Source of the DNA: Prolixibacteraceae bacterium
GTDB lineage: Bacteria; Bacteroidota; Bacteroidia; Bacteroidales; Prolixibacteraceae
Assembly (NCBI GenBank): GCA_027858715.1
Contig: JAQICD010000016.1
Span: forward strand, 1-39,305
Reading direction: 5' to 3'
Length of the DNA: 39,305 nucleotides
Part shown: positions 17,000 through 25,260 of the stretch, piece after piece
Position numbering within the stretch: the stretch's first letter is position 1
How the letters are laid out: every line of letters starts with the position of its first letter
The notes under the pieces: model-generated
Told to the model about the DNA's origin: nothing
What the model saw: the letters and a program-made list of their open reading frames with translations, nothing else
The model's database searches: none
Position numbers and translations under genes: made by a program

Positions 17000-18742
17000 A
17001 TGGATAAAGCACTGATGGATAATGTTAAGGCCAAGGCTAATTACTGGCGAAGTGACGTGTTTGATGAGGAGACGAGAAGTGAAGTGAAAAAAATGCTTGA
17101 TGCCAATGATTCATCGAACCTTATTAACTCATTTTATAAAGATTTGGAATTCGGAACTGGTGGACTGCGTGGAATCATGGGTGCCGGAACAAATCGCATG
17201 AATATTTACACGGTAGGAGCTGCTACGCAGGGTTTGTGCAATTATCTCAATAAGGAATTTGCTGACCTTGAGGAAATTAAAGTAGCTATTGCTCACGATT
17301 GCCGAAACAATAGCCGTAAATTTTCAGAGGCTTCAGCTCAAATTTTTTCAGCAAATGGTATTAAAGTATTTCTGTTCGAAGATTTAAGGCCTACTCCTGA
17401 ATTGTCGTTTGCCATTCGTGAACTCGGTTGCCAAAGCGGTATTATACTAACGGCTTCGCACAATCCCAAAGAATACAACGGTTATAAAGCATACTGGGAC
17501 GACGGTTCACAAATTGTTGCACCGCACGATCAGCTTATCGTTGAAGAGGTTAAAAAGGTTACTATAGATAAAATTAAATGGGATGGTAACGACAAAGATA
17601 TTACTATACTGGGTGAAGAATTCGACCGAAAATTCATCGAAAAAGTAACATCGGTTGTAATTAACCCCGATATTGTAAAAAAACAGAGCGACTTGAAAAT
17701 CGTTTTCACACCAATACATGGAACAGGAGTGAAAATTGTACCTGCGGCTCTCGATGCTGCCGGGTTTAAAAACATAATTCATGTTCCTGAGCAGGATGTG
17801 GTTAGCGGCGATTTCCCAACAGTGGTATCTCCAAACCCCGAAGAACCGGCAGCTATGGAAATGGCCATGGAAAGAGCCCGTCAAACCGACGCTGATATAG
17901 TTATGGCTAACGACCCAGATGGCGACCGCATTGGTGTTTGCACTAAAAATGATAAAGGCGAATGGTTCATCGTGAACGGTAACCAAACTGCCTTGTTGTT
18001 CTTGTATTATATTATTACCCAGTATAAAGCAATGGGCAAAATGAAGGGTAATGAGTATGTTGTAAAAACAATTGTTACTACTGAATTGATTGTTGAAATT
18101 GCCCGAAGAAACAACATCGAATATTTTGATTGTTACACAGGTTTTAAATTTATTGCTGAAGTAATTCGTGACAACGAGCCTGCTAAGAAATATATTGGTG
18201 GCGGGGAAGAAAGTTTTGGCTTTTTGCCAGCTGATTTTGTTCGTGATAAAGATGCCGTTTCATCGTGTGTGCTGATGGCCGAAATCGCAGCATGGGCTAA
18301 AGATCAGGGTAAATCACTGTATGATTTATTGAAATCGATTTACCTCGAATATGGTTTCTCAAAAGAGAAAATGAAATACATTGTTCGCGAAGGACAACAA
18401 GGTGCGGTTGAAATTAGCGAAATGATGAAAAAATTCCGTTCAAATCCACCTGAAAACCTGGGAGGATCAAATCTCGAAACAGTTAAGGATTACAGTACAC
18501 TTATTGCTAAAAATGTACGAACCGGTGATGAGGAGAAGATTAACCAGAAGGTAACTTCAGATGTTCTTCAGTTTTTCACTAAGGATGGTTCCAAAATATC
18601 TGTACGCCCATCGGGTACCGAACCTAAAATCAAATTTTATATCGAAGTAAAGGATGAACTTAAATCGGTAGATGAATATGATGAAGTCAATGCCAGAACC
18701 GAAGAAAAGGTGAACTCTATTATGGATGATCTTGTTAAATAG
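17000..18742 (+). CDS. Phospho-sugar mutase (phosphoglucomutase/phosphomannomutase family)
   Basis: A 580-aa alpha-D-phosphohexomutase of the long (PgcA/PGM2-like) subfamily. The catalytic phosphoserine is Ser153 in TASHNPKEYNGYK, the metal loop is DPDGDRIG, the sugar-binding loop is GGGEESFGF and the phosphate-binding loop is RPSGTEPKIKFY. It interconverts hexose 1- and 6-phosphates and so can feed glucose 1-phosphate to RfbA directly upstream. ATG at 17000 is chosen; a TTG at 16976 overlaps rfbD and lacks family similarity. A terminator follows 15 bases after the stop. Confidence 0.93.
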   Translation: MDKALMDNVKAKANYWRSDVFDEETRSEVKKMLDANDSSNLINSFYKDLEFGTGGLRGIMGAGTNRMNIYTVGAATQGLCNYLNKEFADLEEIKVAIAHDCRNNSRKFSEASAQIFSANGIKVFLFEDLRPTPELSFAIRELGCQSGIILTASHNPKEYNGYKAYWDDGSQIVAPHDQLIVEEVKKVTIDKIKWDGNDKDITILGEEFDRKFIEKVTSVVINPDIVKKQSDLKIVFTPIHGTGVKIVPAALDAAGFKNIIHVPEQDVVSGDFPTVVSPNPEEPAAMEMAMERARQTDADIVMANDPDGDRIGVCTKNDKGEWFIVNGNQTALLFLYYIITQYKAMGKMKGNEYVVKTIVTTELIVEIARRNNIEYFDCYTGFKFIAEVIRDNEPAKKYIGGGEESFGFLPADFVRDKDAVSSCVLMAEIAAWAKDQGKSLYDLLKSIYLEYGFSKEKMKYIVREGQQGAVEISEMMKKFRSNPPENLGGSNLETVKDYSTLIAKNVRTGDEEKINQKVTSDVLQFFTKDGSKISVRPSGTEPKIKFYIEVKDELKSVDEYDEVNARTEEKVNSIMDDLVK

Positions 18743-18757
18743 AATAACTTAAAACAT

Positions 18758-18792
18758 AAAAATCCTGCCCAAAACTGAGCAGGATTTTTTTT
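18758..18792 (+). terminator. Rho-independent terminator after the sugar-nucleotide operon
   Basis: A perfect 11-base stem AAAAATCCTGC (18758-18768) / GCAGGATTTTT (18779-18789) with a ten-base loop, running into an uninterrupted T tract to 18792. Its T tract ends three bases before the next ATG. Confidence 0.88.
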
Positions 18793-18795
18793 ACT

Positions 18796-19731
18796 ATGGA
18801 AAGAATTAGGCAATTGTTCGATATTCAATATCCTGTTATTTCAGGTGGAATGGTTTGGTGCAGTGGCTGGCGTTTGGCATCGGCCGTTAGCAATGCTGGC
18901 GGACTCGGTTTGATAGGTGCAGGTTCTATGCACCCCGAAACGCTTAGAGAGCATATTCAGAAAACAAAGAAAGCCACCTCGAAACCTTTTGGCGTTAACG
19001 TACCATTGTTGTATCCCGAGCCAGAGAAAATAATGGATATTATTGTATCTGAACAGGTGAAAATTGTGTTTACTTCGGCCGGTAGTCCAAAAAAATGGAC
19101 TGCATTTTTGCACCAGCACGGGATAAAAGTAGCGCACGTAGTATCGAGTGCTCTTTTTGCAAAAAAATCGGAAGACGCAGGAGTTGATGCCATAGTTGCC
19201 GAGGGTTTCGAAGCCGGAGGTCACGAAGGGCGTGAAGAGACAACAACCATGAACTTGATTCCGGCTGTGCGCAAGGCTGTATCGCTGCCATTGCTTGCTG
19301 CTGGAGGCATTGCGTCAGGAAGCCAGATGCTGGCAGCGATGGCTTTGGGAGCCGATGGTGTTCAGATAGGCTCGTTATTCGCTGCTTCTGAAGAATCGTC
19401 GGCGCATCTGGCATTCAAACAAAAAATTGTTGAAACCGGCGAAGGTGGAACCAAACTGGTTATGAAACAACTGGCACCAGTTCGCTTAATTAAAAATGAT
19501 TTTTTTAAGCGGGTAGAAGAGGCTGAACAAAGTGGTGCAGGCATCGATGAGCTGAAAGCTATACTCGGTAAAGGCCGGGCAAAAATAGGAATGTTCGAAG
19601 GCGACCTCTGCGAAGGCGAACTGGAAATTGGTCAATGTGCCTCGTTAATTAACCGCATTGAGTCAGTGGCTGTGCTTTTTGAGCGTTTACTCGATGAATA
19701 CCAAATGGCATTAGGACGCTTGTGTCGATAA
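18796..19731 (+). CDS. NMO/FabK-like FMN-dependent oxidoreductase
   Basis: A 311-aa TIM-barrel flavoprotein of the 2-nitropropane dioxygenase group, which includes nitronate monooxygenase and enoyl-ACP reductase II (FabK). The N-terminus RIRQLFDIQYPVISGGMVW and SAVSNAGGLGLIGAGSM are the family start, EGFEAGGHEG (about 139-148) holds the conserved His, and LLAAGGIASG and GADGVQIGSLF form the FMN phosphate site. Sequence alone does not separate nitronate monooxygenase from FabK. It begins four bases after a terminator, so expression depends on readthrough or on a promoter I cannot place. The C-terminal ~60 residues are more divergent. Confidence 0.85.
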   Translation: MERIRQLFDIQYPVISGGMVWCSGWRLASAVSNAGGLGLIGAGSMHPETLREHIQKTKKATSKPFGVNVPLLYPEPEKIMDIIVSEQVKIVFTSAGSPKKWTAFLHQHGIKVAHVVSSALFAKKSEDAGVDAIVAEGFEAGGHEGREETTTMNLIPAVRKAVSLPLLAAGGIASGSQMLAAMALGADGVQIGSLFAASEESSAHLAFKQKIVETGEGGTKLVMKQLAPVRLIKNDFFKRVEEAEQSGAGIDELKAILGKGRAKIGMFEGDLCEGELEIGQCASLINRIESVAVLFERLLDEYQMALGRLCR

Positions 19732-19761
19732 TAAATAAACAGTTTCTCAGTGCAATAGATT

Positions 19762-19793
19762 GTTGGATTTTAGAAACAAGATAATAGACTTTG
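19762..19793 (+). promoter_or_regulatory. Candidate promoter of the cysK leader transcript
   Basis: GTTG (19762-19765), 19 bases, then TAGACTTTG (19785-19793), which matches the Bacteroidetes −7 element TAnnTTTG except for one extra base. It would give a leader of roughly 130 bases before the short ORF. Confidence 0.4.
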
Positions 19794-19932
19794 TTCCACA
19801 ATGCCTTAAAAATGTTTATCGAACTATTGATGTTAAATTATTGAGAAAAATGGGGACTTCTGGTAAACTTAAAAATTAAATGTTTGTTTTTAATGGAAAT
19901 ATTTAAGAACATTACAAGCAAATTAAAAACAA

Positions 19933-20007
19933 ATGAAGAAACATACCCTGCATATTCATTTTTTTATCAGTAACTATTGTTGTTGCTGTTCTTGTTGTTG
20001 CTGTTAA
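19933..20007 (+). CDS. Poly-cysteine leader peptide upstream of cysK-cysE
   Basis: A 24-codon ORF from ATG 19933 to TAA 20005-20007, with a second stop TAG right after. It reads MKKHTLHIHFFISNY and then four Cys, one Ser and four Cys, so eight of the last nine codons are Cys (TGT/TGC) and the run abuts the stop. The bases before the ATG are A-rich, as usual for Bacteroidota starts. It lies 79 bases before cysK, the first gene of the cysteine pair. Leader peptides rich in the regulated amino acid are the classical sensor in attenuation (trp, his, leu), and poly-Cys upstream ORFs acting as cysteine-responsive attenuators are known from mycobacteria. Function here is inferred; I find no textbook terminator/antiterminator, so the coupling mechanism is open. 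Confidence 0.75.
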   Translation: MKKHTLHIHFFISNYCCCCSCCCC

Positions 20008-20086
20008 TAGCAGTTTCTTTTCAATATTTCTATTTTTAATTCATCCTTTTTTATAATTTTATAACTTAATATAATACGTTGATATT

Positions 20087-21028
20087 ATGAGCAATGTAGA
20101 TAATATAAGTCAATTGATTGGGAAAACTCCCCTGGTTAAACTTAACCGTTTGGCCTTGAGTACAGGCGCAAATGTTTATGTGAAGCTTGAAAGCATGAAT
20201 CCCGGTGGGTCGGTGAAAGACCGTTTGGCATTGGCTATGATAACTGCAGCCGAAGATAATAATATGATCGATAAAAATACGACCATTATTGAACCCACAA
20301 GCGGGAATACAGGAATTGGACTGGCCATGCTTTGTGCAATTCGAGGCTATAAATTAATAATTGTAATGCCCGAAAGTGTTTCGACTGAACGTCGTTCGAT
20401 ACTTAAAGCTTATGGAGCTGAATTGTATTTAACGCCAGCTGAAAAAGGTATGAAAGGTTCTATTGCCAAAGCCAAAGAGCTTGCATCAAAACAAGAAAAA
20501 GCTTTTATCCCGATGCAGTTCGAGAACGAAGCTAATGCAGCTTTCCACAAAGCAACAACCGGTCCCGAGATTTGGGAAGATACCAATGGGGAAGTTGATA
20601 TTTTTGTGGCTGGTGCAGGTACCGGAGGTACTATTACCGGGGTAGGTGAATTTTTACATTCGGTTAAGCCCGAAAGTAAAATGGTAGTAGTTGAGCCAAC
20701 CGATTCAGCCGTAATTTCAGGTCGCGAACCGGGTGCACATAAAATTCAGGGCATTGGAGCCGGTTTTATTCCAAAGGTTCTGAAAATAGATGTGATTGAT
20801 GAAATATTCACTGTTGGCAACGACGAAGCATTTGAGTATGCACGCAGGCTGGCAATCGAAGAAGGGATTTTCTCAGGTATTTCCGCAGGTGCTAATGTTT
20901 ATGCGGCGATAGAACTGGCCAAACGCCCCGAAAACAAAGGTAAAACCATTGTTACTATAATTTGCGATACCGGCGAACGTTATTTAAGCACACCTTTATA
21001 CAATACAGATGTCAACAATCAACAATAA
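20087..21028 (+). CDS. cysK: Cysteine synthase A (O-acetylserine sulfhydrylase)
   Basis: A 313-aa PLP enzyme that makes L-cysteine from O-acetylserine and sulfide. The PLP lysine is Lys44 in NPGGSVKDR, the substrate loop is PTSGNTG at 70-76 and the PLP-phosphate loop is GAGTGGTITG at 176-185; the C-terminal Ser of the PLP pyridine site lies in ICDTGERYLST. Length and motifs are those of CysK rather than cystathionine beta-synthase. It overlaps cysE by 20 bases, which fits both coupled translation and the cysteine synthase complex, and is preceded by a poly-Cys leader ORF. Confidence 0.97.
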   Translation: MSNVDNISQLIGKTPLVKLNRLALSTGANVYVKLESMNPGGSVKDRLALAMITAAEDNNMIDKNTTIIEPTSGNTGIGLAMLCAIRGYKLIIVMPESVSTERRSILKAYGAELYLTPAEKGMKGSIAKAKELASKQEKAFIPMQFENEANAAFHKATTGPEIWEDTNGEVDIFVAGAGTGGTITGVGEFLHSVKPESKMVVVEPTDSAVISGREPGAHKIQGIGAGFIPKVLKIDVIDEIFTVGNDEAFEYARRLAIEEGIFSGISAGANVYAAIELAKRPENKGKTIVTIICDTGERYLSTPLYNTDVNNQQ

Positions 21029-21950
21029 AAAGATATCGGAACAAATGCGTGAATCAGTAACACGCTTGTCCAAAAAGAATTCATACCGAAGTGTATGCCA
21101 CGAACATGAGGTTGGCGAACCAATGCCATCGACCGAAAAAATGGCAAAGCTGGTAAATAAAATCCGCGAAATTATTTTTCCGGGATATTTTGGTTCTACA
21201 ACGCTTGACCCCGTTGCTATTAGCTACTATATGGGCGTTTATGTAGATGAAGTTTTTGAACTGCTGAGTGAGCAAATACTTGCCGGCATGTGCTTTTCGT
21301 GTAGCGAGAAGAAAGCCGAAGACAGGGATATTCAGAAGAACAGGGAAAAATCGAAGTCAATCGCTGCCGAATTTATCAGTTTCCTGCCTGAGCTGAGGCG
21401 TATCATGTCAACCGATGTTGAGGCGGCTTATAATGGCGACCCGGCAGCGCAGGGCAGGGGCGAGGTCATTTTCTGTTATCCGGCTATCAGGGCTATTTCA
21501 AGTTACCGGATTGCGCACAAGCTATTACAGCTCGAAGTGCCACTAATTCCACGTATCATTTCCGAGATGGCACATTCCGAAACCGGAATCGATATTCATC
21601 CGCGTGCTGTGATTGGTGAAAATTTCACCATCGACCATGGAACAGGTACTGTAATAGGCGCAACATGTATTATAGGAGGTAATGTGAAACTTTATCAGGG
21701 CGTTACACTGGGAGCTAAAAGTTTTCCGCTCGACGAAAATGGAAACCCGATTAAGGGTATTCCTCGTCACCCTATTATCGAAGATGATGTTGTTATTTAT
21801 GCTCAGGCAACTATTTTGGGACGGATTACTGTTGGCAAGGGCTCTGTAATTGGCGGTAACGTATGGGTAACCAACGATGTGCCACCAAATTCGCGTGTGC
21901 TTCAGATGAAACCTCGAAGCGCTCGTTTTATAGACGGAGCCGGCATTTAA
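21009..21950 (+). CDS. cysE: Serine O-acetyltransferase
   Basis: A 313-aa hexapeptide acyltransferase that acetylates serine from acetyl-CoA, giving the substrate of CysK. The C-terminal left-handed helix begins about residue 190: GIDIHPRAVIGENFTIDHGTG (catalytic His at 197 and 210 region), TVIGATCIIGGNVKLYQGVTLGAKSF, RHPIIEDDVVIYAQATILG and GSVIGGNVWVTNDVPP. The N-terminal ~125 residues are helical and longer than in short EpsC-type enzymes, as usual for the long SAT form. The tail after the helix (SRVLQMKPRSARFIDGAGI) ends in Ile, as CysE tails that insert into the CysK active site do. ATG at 21009 lies inside the cysK end. Confidence 0.95.
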   Translation: MSTINNKKISEQMRESVTRLSKKNSYRSVCHEHEVGEPMPSTEKMAKLVNKIREIIFPGYFGSTTLDPVAISYYMGVYVDEVFELLSEQILAGMCFSCSEKKAEDRDIQKNREKSKSIAAEFISFLPELRRIMSTDVEAAYNGDPAAQGRGEVIFCYPAIRAISSYRIAHKLLQLEVPLIPRIISEMAHSETGIDIHPRAVIGENFTIDHGTGTVIGATCIIGGNVKLYQGVTLGAKSFPLDENGNPIKGIPRHPIIEDDVVIYAQATILGRITVGKGSVIGGNVWVTNDVPPNSRVLQMKPRSARFIDGAGI

Positions 21951-22026
21951 CGGTTAAAATATGCCTGTTTTTTAAAATAAATAATCATCTTTGCCCTTAC
22001 AATCAAGGTGATTAAAATTTAATTGA

Positions 22027-23259
22027 ATGAGTTCTGAAAAATTGACTATGCTCGCCAAAACATTCTCCGGTTTGGAAGATGTTTTAAAGGAAGAGTTGCT
22101 TCAGATTGGTGCAACCGATGTGGAGACTGTTGTTCGTGGTGTGAAGTTTACGGGCACAAAAGAAACATTGTACAAAGCAAATTTTTGTTGTCGTACGGCA
22201 TTGCGTGTATTGAAGTTTATTGGCGAATATAAAGTGCACTCGCAAAACGATTTGTATCAAAGTGTTTACAATATCGATTGGAGCGAAATTTTCGATATAA
22301 ATCAGACATTTGCCATAAATAGCACAGTCAATTCCGAAGCATTTAACAACTCAATGTTTGTGAGTTTAAAAACTAAAGATGCTATTGTTGACCAATTTAG
22401 AACAAAATTTAAAAAAAGACCCTCGGTAAATCCCGATGAACCCGATATTTATATAAATGTGCATGCATCGTCCGATACTTTAACCGTATCGCTCGATAGT
22501 TCAGGTGAATCGTTACATAAGCGTGGTTACAGGGTAGGACAAAACGAAGCTTCGATGAGTGAAGTACTAGCTGCAGGTATTTTAAAAATTGCAGGATGGA
22601 AAGGTCAAACCGATTTTTACGATACCATGTGTGGTTCGGGAACCATACCAGTTGAGGCCGCTTTAATTGCACGAAATATTCCACCCGGCATGTTCCGAAA
22701 AGAATTTGCATTTGAAAAATGGAAAAATTTTGACCCCGATTTGTTTGAGGAAATTTATAACGAAGATTATGAAGTCCCTTTTGAGCATAAAATTTTTGCT
22801 TCGGATATTTCTTCAATCAGTGTCAGAGTTTCGGAGAAAAATGCAAAAAGTGCAGGTGTGTTAAAAGATATTGAATTTTCGACAGCCGATTTCGCAACGC
22901 TTAAACCCAAAAGCGATAAGGGCTTGCTGATTGTTAATCCGCCATACGGCGAACGTATGCGCGACCGACAGGTTGAACCACTTTATAAAATGATTGGCGA
23001 TGCGTTAAAATCAGGCTTTTCGGGTTTCAAAGCCTGGGTGTTCAGTAGTTCTGAAGATGGATTTAAGAATATTGGTCTTCGACCATCGCGAAAAATTAAG
23101 CTATACAACGGGCCGCTTGAGTGTAGCTTCAGGCATTATGAACTTTACGACGGTTCAAAAAAAGAAAAAAAGCAGTTTGGTGACAGGCGGAAGAATACAA
23201 ACGAGGGTTTTAAAAGGCGAAGTCCAAATAACAATTTTAAACCTCGAAGACAAAGTTAA
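22027..23259 (+). CDS. THUMP-domain class I RNA methyltransferase (RlmL/Trm14-like)
   Basis: A 410-aa protein with an N-terminal THUMP RNA-binding domain (about residues 1-150, with LAKTFSGLEDVLKEEL at the start) and a Rossmann methyltransferase domain. SAM motif I is YDTMCGSGTIPVEAALIARNIPPG (about 198-221) and the N2-guanine motif is LIVNPPYGERM (about 301-311). Proteins of this type methylate guanine N2 in 23S rRNA (the RlmL N-terminal half, G2445) or tRNA. The RlmK half of the E. coli fusion is absent. The C-terminal ~35 residues are a Lys/Arg/Asn-rich, probably disordered RNA-binding tail. It is a single-gene unit ending at a terminator. Confidence 0.9.
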   Translation: MSSEKLTMLAKTFSGLEDVLKEELLQIGATDVETVVRGVKFTGTKETLYKANFCCRTALRVLKFIGEYKVHSQNDLYQSVYNIDWSEIFDINQTFAINSTVNSEAFNNSMFVSLKTKDAIVDQFRTKFKKRPSVNPDEPDIYINVHASSDTLTVSLDSSGESLHKRGYRVGQNEASMSEVLAAGILKIAGWKGQTDFYDTMCGSGTIPVEAALIARNIPPGMFRKEFAFEKWKNFDPDLFEEIYNEDYEVPFEHKIFASDISSISVRVSEKNAKSAGVLKDIEFSTADFATLKPKSDKGLLIVNPPYGERMRDRQVEPLYKMIGDALKSGFSGFKAWVFSSSEDGFKNIGLRPSRKIKLYNGPLECSFRHYELYDGSKKEKKQFGDRRKNTNEGFKRRSPNNNFKPRRQS

Positions 23260-23268
23260 AAATCGAGC

Positions 23269-23304
23269 AAAAAGGCAGCAAGTTTCCAACACGCTGCCTT
23301 TTTT
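23269..23304 (+). terminator. Rho-independent terminator after the THUMP methyltransferase gene
   Basis: AAAAAGGCAGC (23269-23279) pairs with GCTGCCTTTTT (23293-23303) across a 13-base loop, with the T tract running to 23304. Confidence 0.88.
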
Positions 23305-23416
23305 ATTTCATGTCATTTTCGATTAATAATCAAATATGGTTAGATCGAATAACTTCAACTTGATTAGACGTGCTAAGAATCTCAAAATTGGTGTTTTATG
23401 AATTATTATTGCAAGT

Positions 23417-23441
23417 AACTGAAAAAACAGTTGGATAACTG
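23417..23441. promoter_or_regulatory. Candidate BlaI operator
   Basis: Three alternating half-sites: AACTG (23417-23421), CAGTT (23428-23432) and AACTG (23437-23441), forming two overlapping inverted repeats with six- and four-base spacers. They cover the −33 region of the promoter in front of blaI, where a BlaI/MecI-type dimer would block RNA polymerase. Inferred from position and symmetry. Confidence 0.5.
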
Positions 23442-23461
23442 ATAAATCCGTTATATCTTTG
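23430..23461 (+). promoter_or_regulatory. Promoter of the blaI-blaR1-like operon
   Basis: GTTG (23430-23433), 20 bases, then TATCTTTG (23454-23461), an exact TAnnTTTG −7 element with good spacing. It leaves a leader of about 15-20 bases before the ATG at 23484. Confidence 0.68.
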
Positions 23462-23483
23462 ATGAAGAAATTAAAAAATAATT

Positions 23484-23840
23484 ATGAGAAAGCTTACCAG
23501 TAAAGAAGAGGAGGTAATGAAAATCCTCTGGAAACTAAAGAAAGCCTTTGTAAAAGATATTCAGGCAGAATATCCCGATCCAAAACCTCATTATAATACT
23601 GTTTCGTCGTTGGTGAGGATTTTACAGGATAAACGAATTGTGGGTTTTACGCAATATGGAAATACATACGAATATTATCCTTTGCTTACCAAAAAGGAAT
23701 ACCGAAATGTTTATATGAAAGAGATAATAAGCGATTATTTCGATAATTCTTTCCCAAAAGCAATAGCATCATTTGTTGAAGATGAAAATCTTTCTCCAGA
23801 AGAAATTGAGGAAATCATAAAGTTGATAAAATCGAAGTAA
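23484..23840 (+). CDS. BlaI/MecI/CopY family transcriptional repressor
   Basis: A 118-aa winged-helix repressor. The start MRKLTSKEEEVMKILWKLKKAFVKDI and the recognition region DPKPHYNTVSSLVRILQDKRIVGF, followed by YEYYPLLTKKEYR, match the family from end to end. Such repressors bind as dimers to their own operon and are inactivated by a partner M56 metallopeptidase. That partner starts three bases downstream. No beta-lactamase or copper gene is nearby, so in this Bacteroidota setting the pair controls something else, at least itself. Confidence 0.93.
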   Translation: MRKLTSKEEEVMKILWKLKKAFVKDIQAEYPDPKPHYNTVSSLVRILQDKRIVGFTQYGNTYEYYPLLTKKEYRNVYMKEIISDYFDNSFPKAIASFVEDENLSPEEIEEIIKLIKSK

Positions 23841-23843
23841 GCC

Positions 23844-25145
23844 ATGGATGACATTATATATTATCTATTAAAGGTTTCAATTGGTGTAGTCGTATTTTAT
23901 TGCACTTACTATTTTCTTTTCAGAAAAAGCAAACAATATGTCTTTAACCGTATTTATCTCTGTGGCTCTTTAGTTGCCTCATTTATCATTCCCTTCATTT
24001 CTATAAAAACAAAGCAATACGCTACAGTAACCGATGGTCTGATTCCAATAAATATGTCAACAGTTGCAGAATCAGCAACTTATTCATCTGGAATTGAATT
24101 GTTTCTGAGTGTTAATAGTTATATCCTAATAATATATATGGCAGGTGTTGTCTTTTTTCTTGCAAAACTGATTAACTCAGGGATGACTGCTGCCCGAATA
24201 ATAGCTAACAGCAATATTGAGCAAATAAAAGGTCTTAATGTTAATGTGACCGAAGATAATATTCGGGCATTTACTTATATGAGTAAAATTATTATTGGGA
24301 GAAATATTTTGAATCATCCTTCATTGTTGATGATATTGTTTCACGAATCGGTTCACTCAAAAGAGAAGCATTTTTATGATATTTTTTTGGCAGAATTGCT
24401 TTTCGGGTTACAATGGTTTAATCCTTTTGCATGGTTTTACAGGGATGCAATCAGGAACAATTTGGAATACCGTGCAGATGATGTTGTAATTCGAGATTCT
24501 GATGCCAGCGAATACCAATTAGCCATGCTGTCATTGGTTCAGTCCAGAATAAAACCTTCAATGTTTACAGAATTTAATAGCAGTAACCTTAAAAAACGAA
24601 TAATTATGATGAAATCAGAAAACAAAAAAAGATTTTCTGGCATAGCCAGATTCGCAGTGCTCCCAATTCTCGCATTATTAATATTATCCCTTTCGGCAAA
24701 AGAGACAATAATTATACACGACAATACTATGGTTGAGCATAATGAGAAACAAATGTATTTGAAACAATTGGTTGCCGATGAGGAAATTTCAGAGGTAAAG
24801 CTCAAATCCATGATTGGTTTGAGACGTCATATTGCGGCTCATATTAAATATCCAAAAGAGGCAGCAGATGCGGGGCAAACTGGTGTTTGTGAGTATTTTG
24901 TCACGATAAGCGCTGATGGTATGGTTGAGAATGTAACCGAAAATCAAATTGGGAATCATTTTATTGAAATAGATGAAATTGTAATAGTGGCCTCTGGGGA
25001 GAATAGCCAAGAGATATCTGAATCCTCATCACATGAAAGCTTAGTTTCTGAAGGTCGTAGAATTGTCAATTCTTTACCAAAATTAGAAATACCTGAATGG
25101 TACGGTAAAACCATTAAAATGAAATTTAAATTTGAATTGCAGTAA
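23844..25145 (+). CDS. BlaR1-like M56 metallopeptidase with a C-terminal TonB-like domain
   Basis: A 433-aa membrane protein. Hydrophobic helices lie at about residues 6-24, 34-53, 91-110 and 265-283. The zinc motif HESVH (167-171) in ILFHESVHSKEKH and Glu208 in NNLEYRADD form the M56 gluzincin site on the cytoplasmic side. After the last helix comes a ~150-aa extracytoplasmic part: RRHIAAHIKYPKEAADAGQTG and VCEYFVTISADGMVENV resemble the TonB C-terminal fold, and the end KTIKMKFKFEL fits its last strand. No penicillin-binding sensor domain is present, so the signal is not expected to be a beta-lactam. It probably cleaves or triggers loss of the BlaI-like repressor encoded just upstream. Confidence 0.88.
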   Translation: MDDIIYYLLKVSIGVVVFYCTYYFLFRKSKQYVFNRIYLCGSLVASFIIPFISIKTKQYATVTDGLIPINMSTVAESATYSSGIELFLSVNSYILIIYMAGVVFFLAKLINSGMTAARIIANSNIEQIKGLNVNVTEDNIRAFTYMSKIIIGRNILNHPSLLMILFHESVHSKEKHFYDIFLAELLFGLQWFNPFAWFYRDAIRNNLEYRADDVVIRDSDASEYQLAMLSLVQSRIKPSMFTEFNSSNLKKRIIMMKSENKKRFSGIARFAVLPILALLILSLSAKETIIIHDNTMVEHNEKQMYLKQLVADEEISEVKLKSMIGLRRHIAAHIKYPKEAADAGQTGVCEYFVTISADGMVENVTENQIGNHFIEIDEIVIVASGENSQEISESSSHESLVSEGRRIVNSLPKLEIPEWYGKTIKMKFKFELQ

Positions 25146-25180
25146 ATAGAAGATTGAATTTTTATCAGGAAGGTATCAAG

Positions 25181-25212
25181 GCAGCCGGTTTCTAACCCGT
25201 TGCTTTTTTTTT
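25181..25212 (+). terminator. Rho-independent terminator after the blaR1-like gene
   Basis: GCAGCCGGTT (25181-25190) pairs with AACCCGTTGC (25194-25203), with one G-T pair and one mismatch and a short loop, followed by nine T (25204-25212). Confidence 0.72.
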
Positions 25213-25260
25213 GCTGTTTTATTTCGAAACTTTTTTGTTTCATCTTTTTGGCGTTGGTAT

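Larger units (their letters stand above)
19732..20086. other. 355-base gap holding the cysK leader region
   Basis: No ordinary gene. It holds a candidate promoter (19762-19793), an inverted repeat GTTTCT/AGAAAC (19742-19747 with 19772-19777), an A-rich 5' leader, the poly-cysteine ORF (19933-20007), a weak hairpin TGCT/AGCA at 19999-20012 that overlaps the ORF end and is followed by a T-rich stretch, and about 80 AT-rich bases before cysK. Confidence 0.7.

Noticed and set aside
19978-20004. The Cys codon run as a simple TGT/TGC microsatellite
   Set aside because: Considered, but the run contains TCT and mixed TGT/TGC codons, sits in an ATG-initiated frame, stops exactly at its end and precedes cysteine genes. 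Kept as a leader peptide with moderate confidence.
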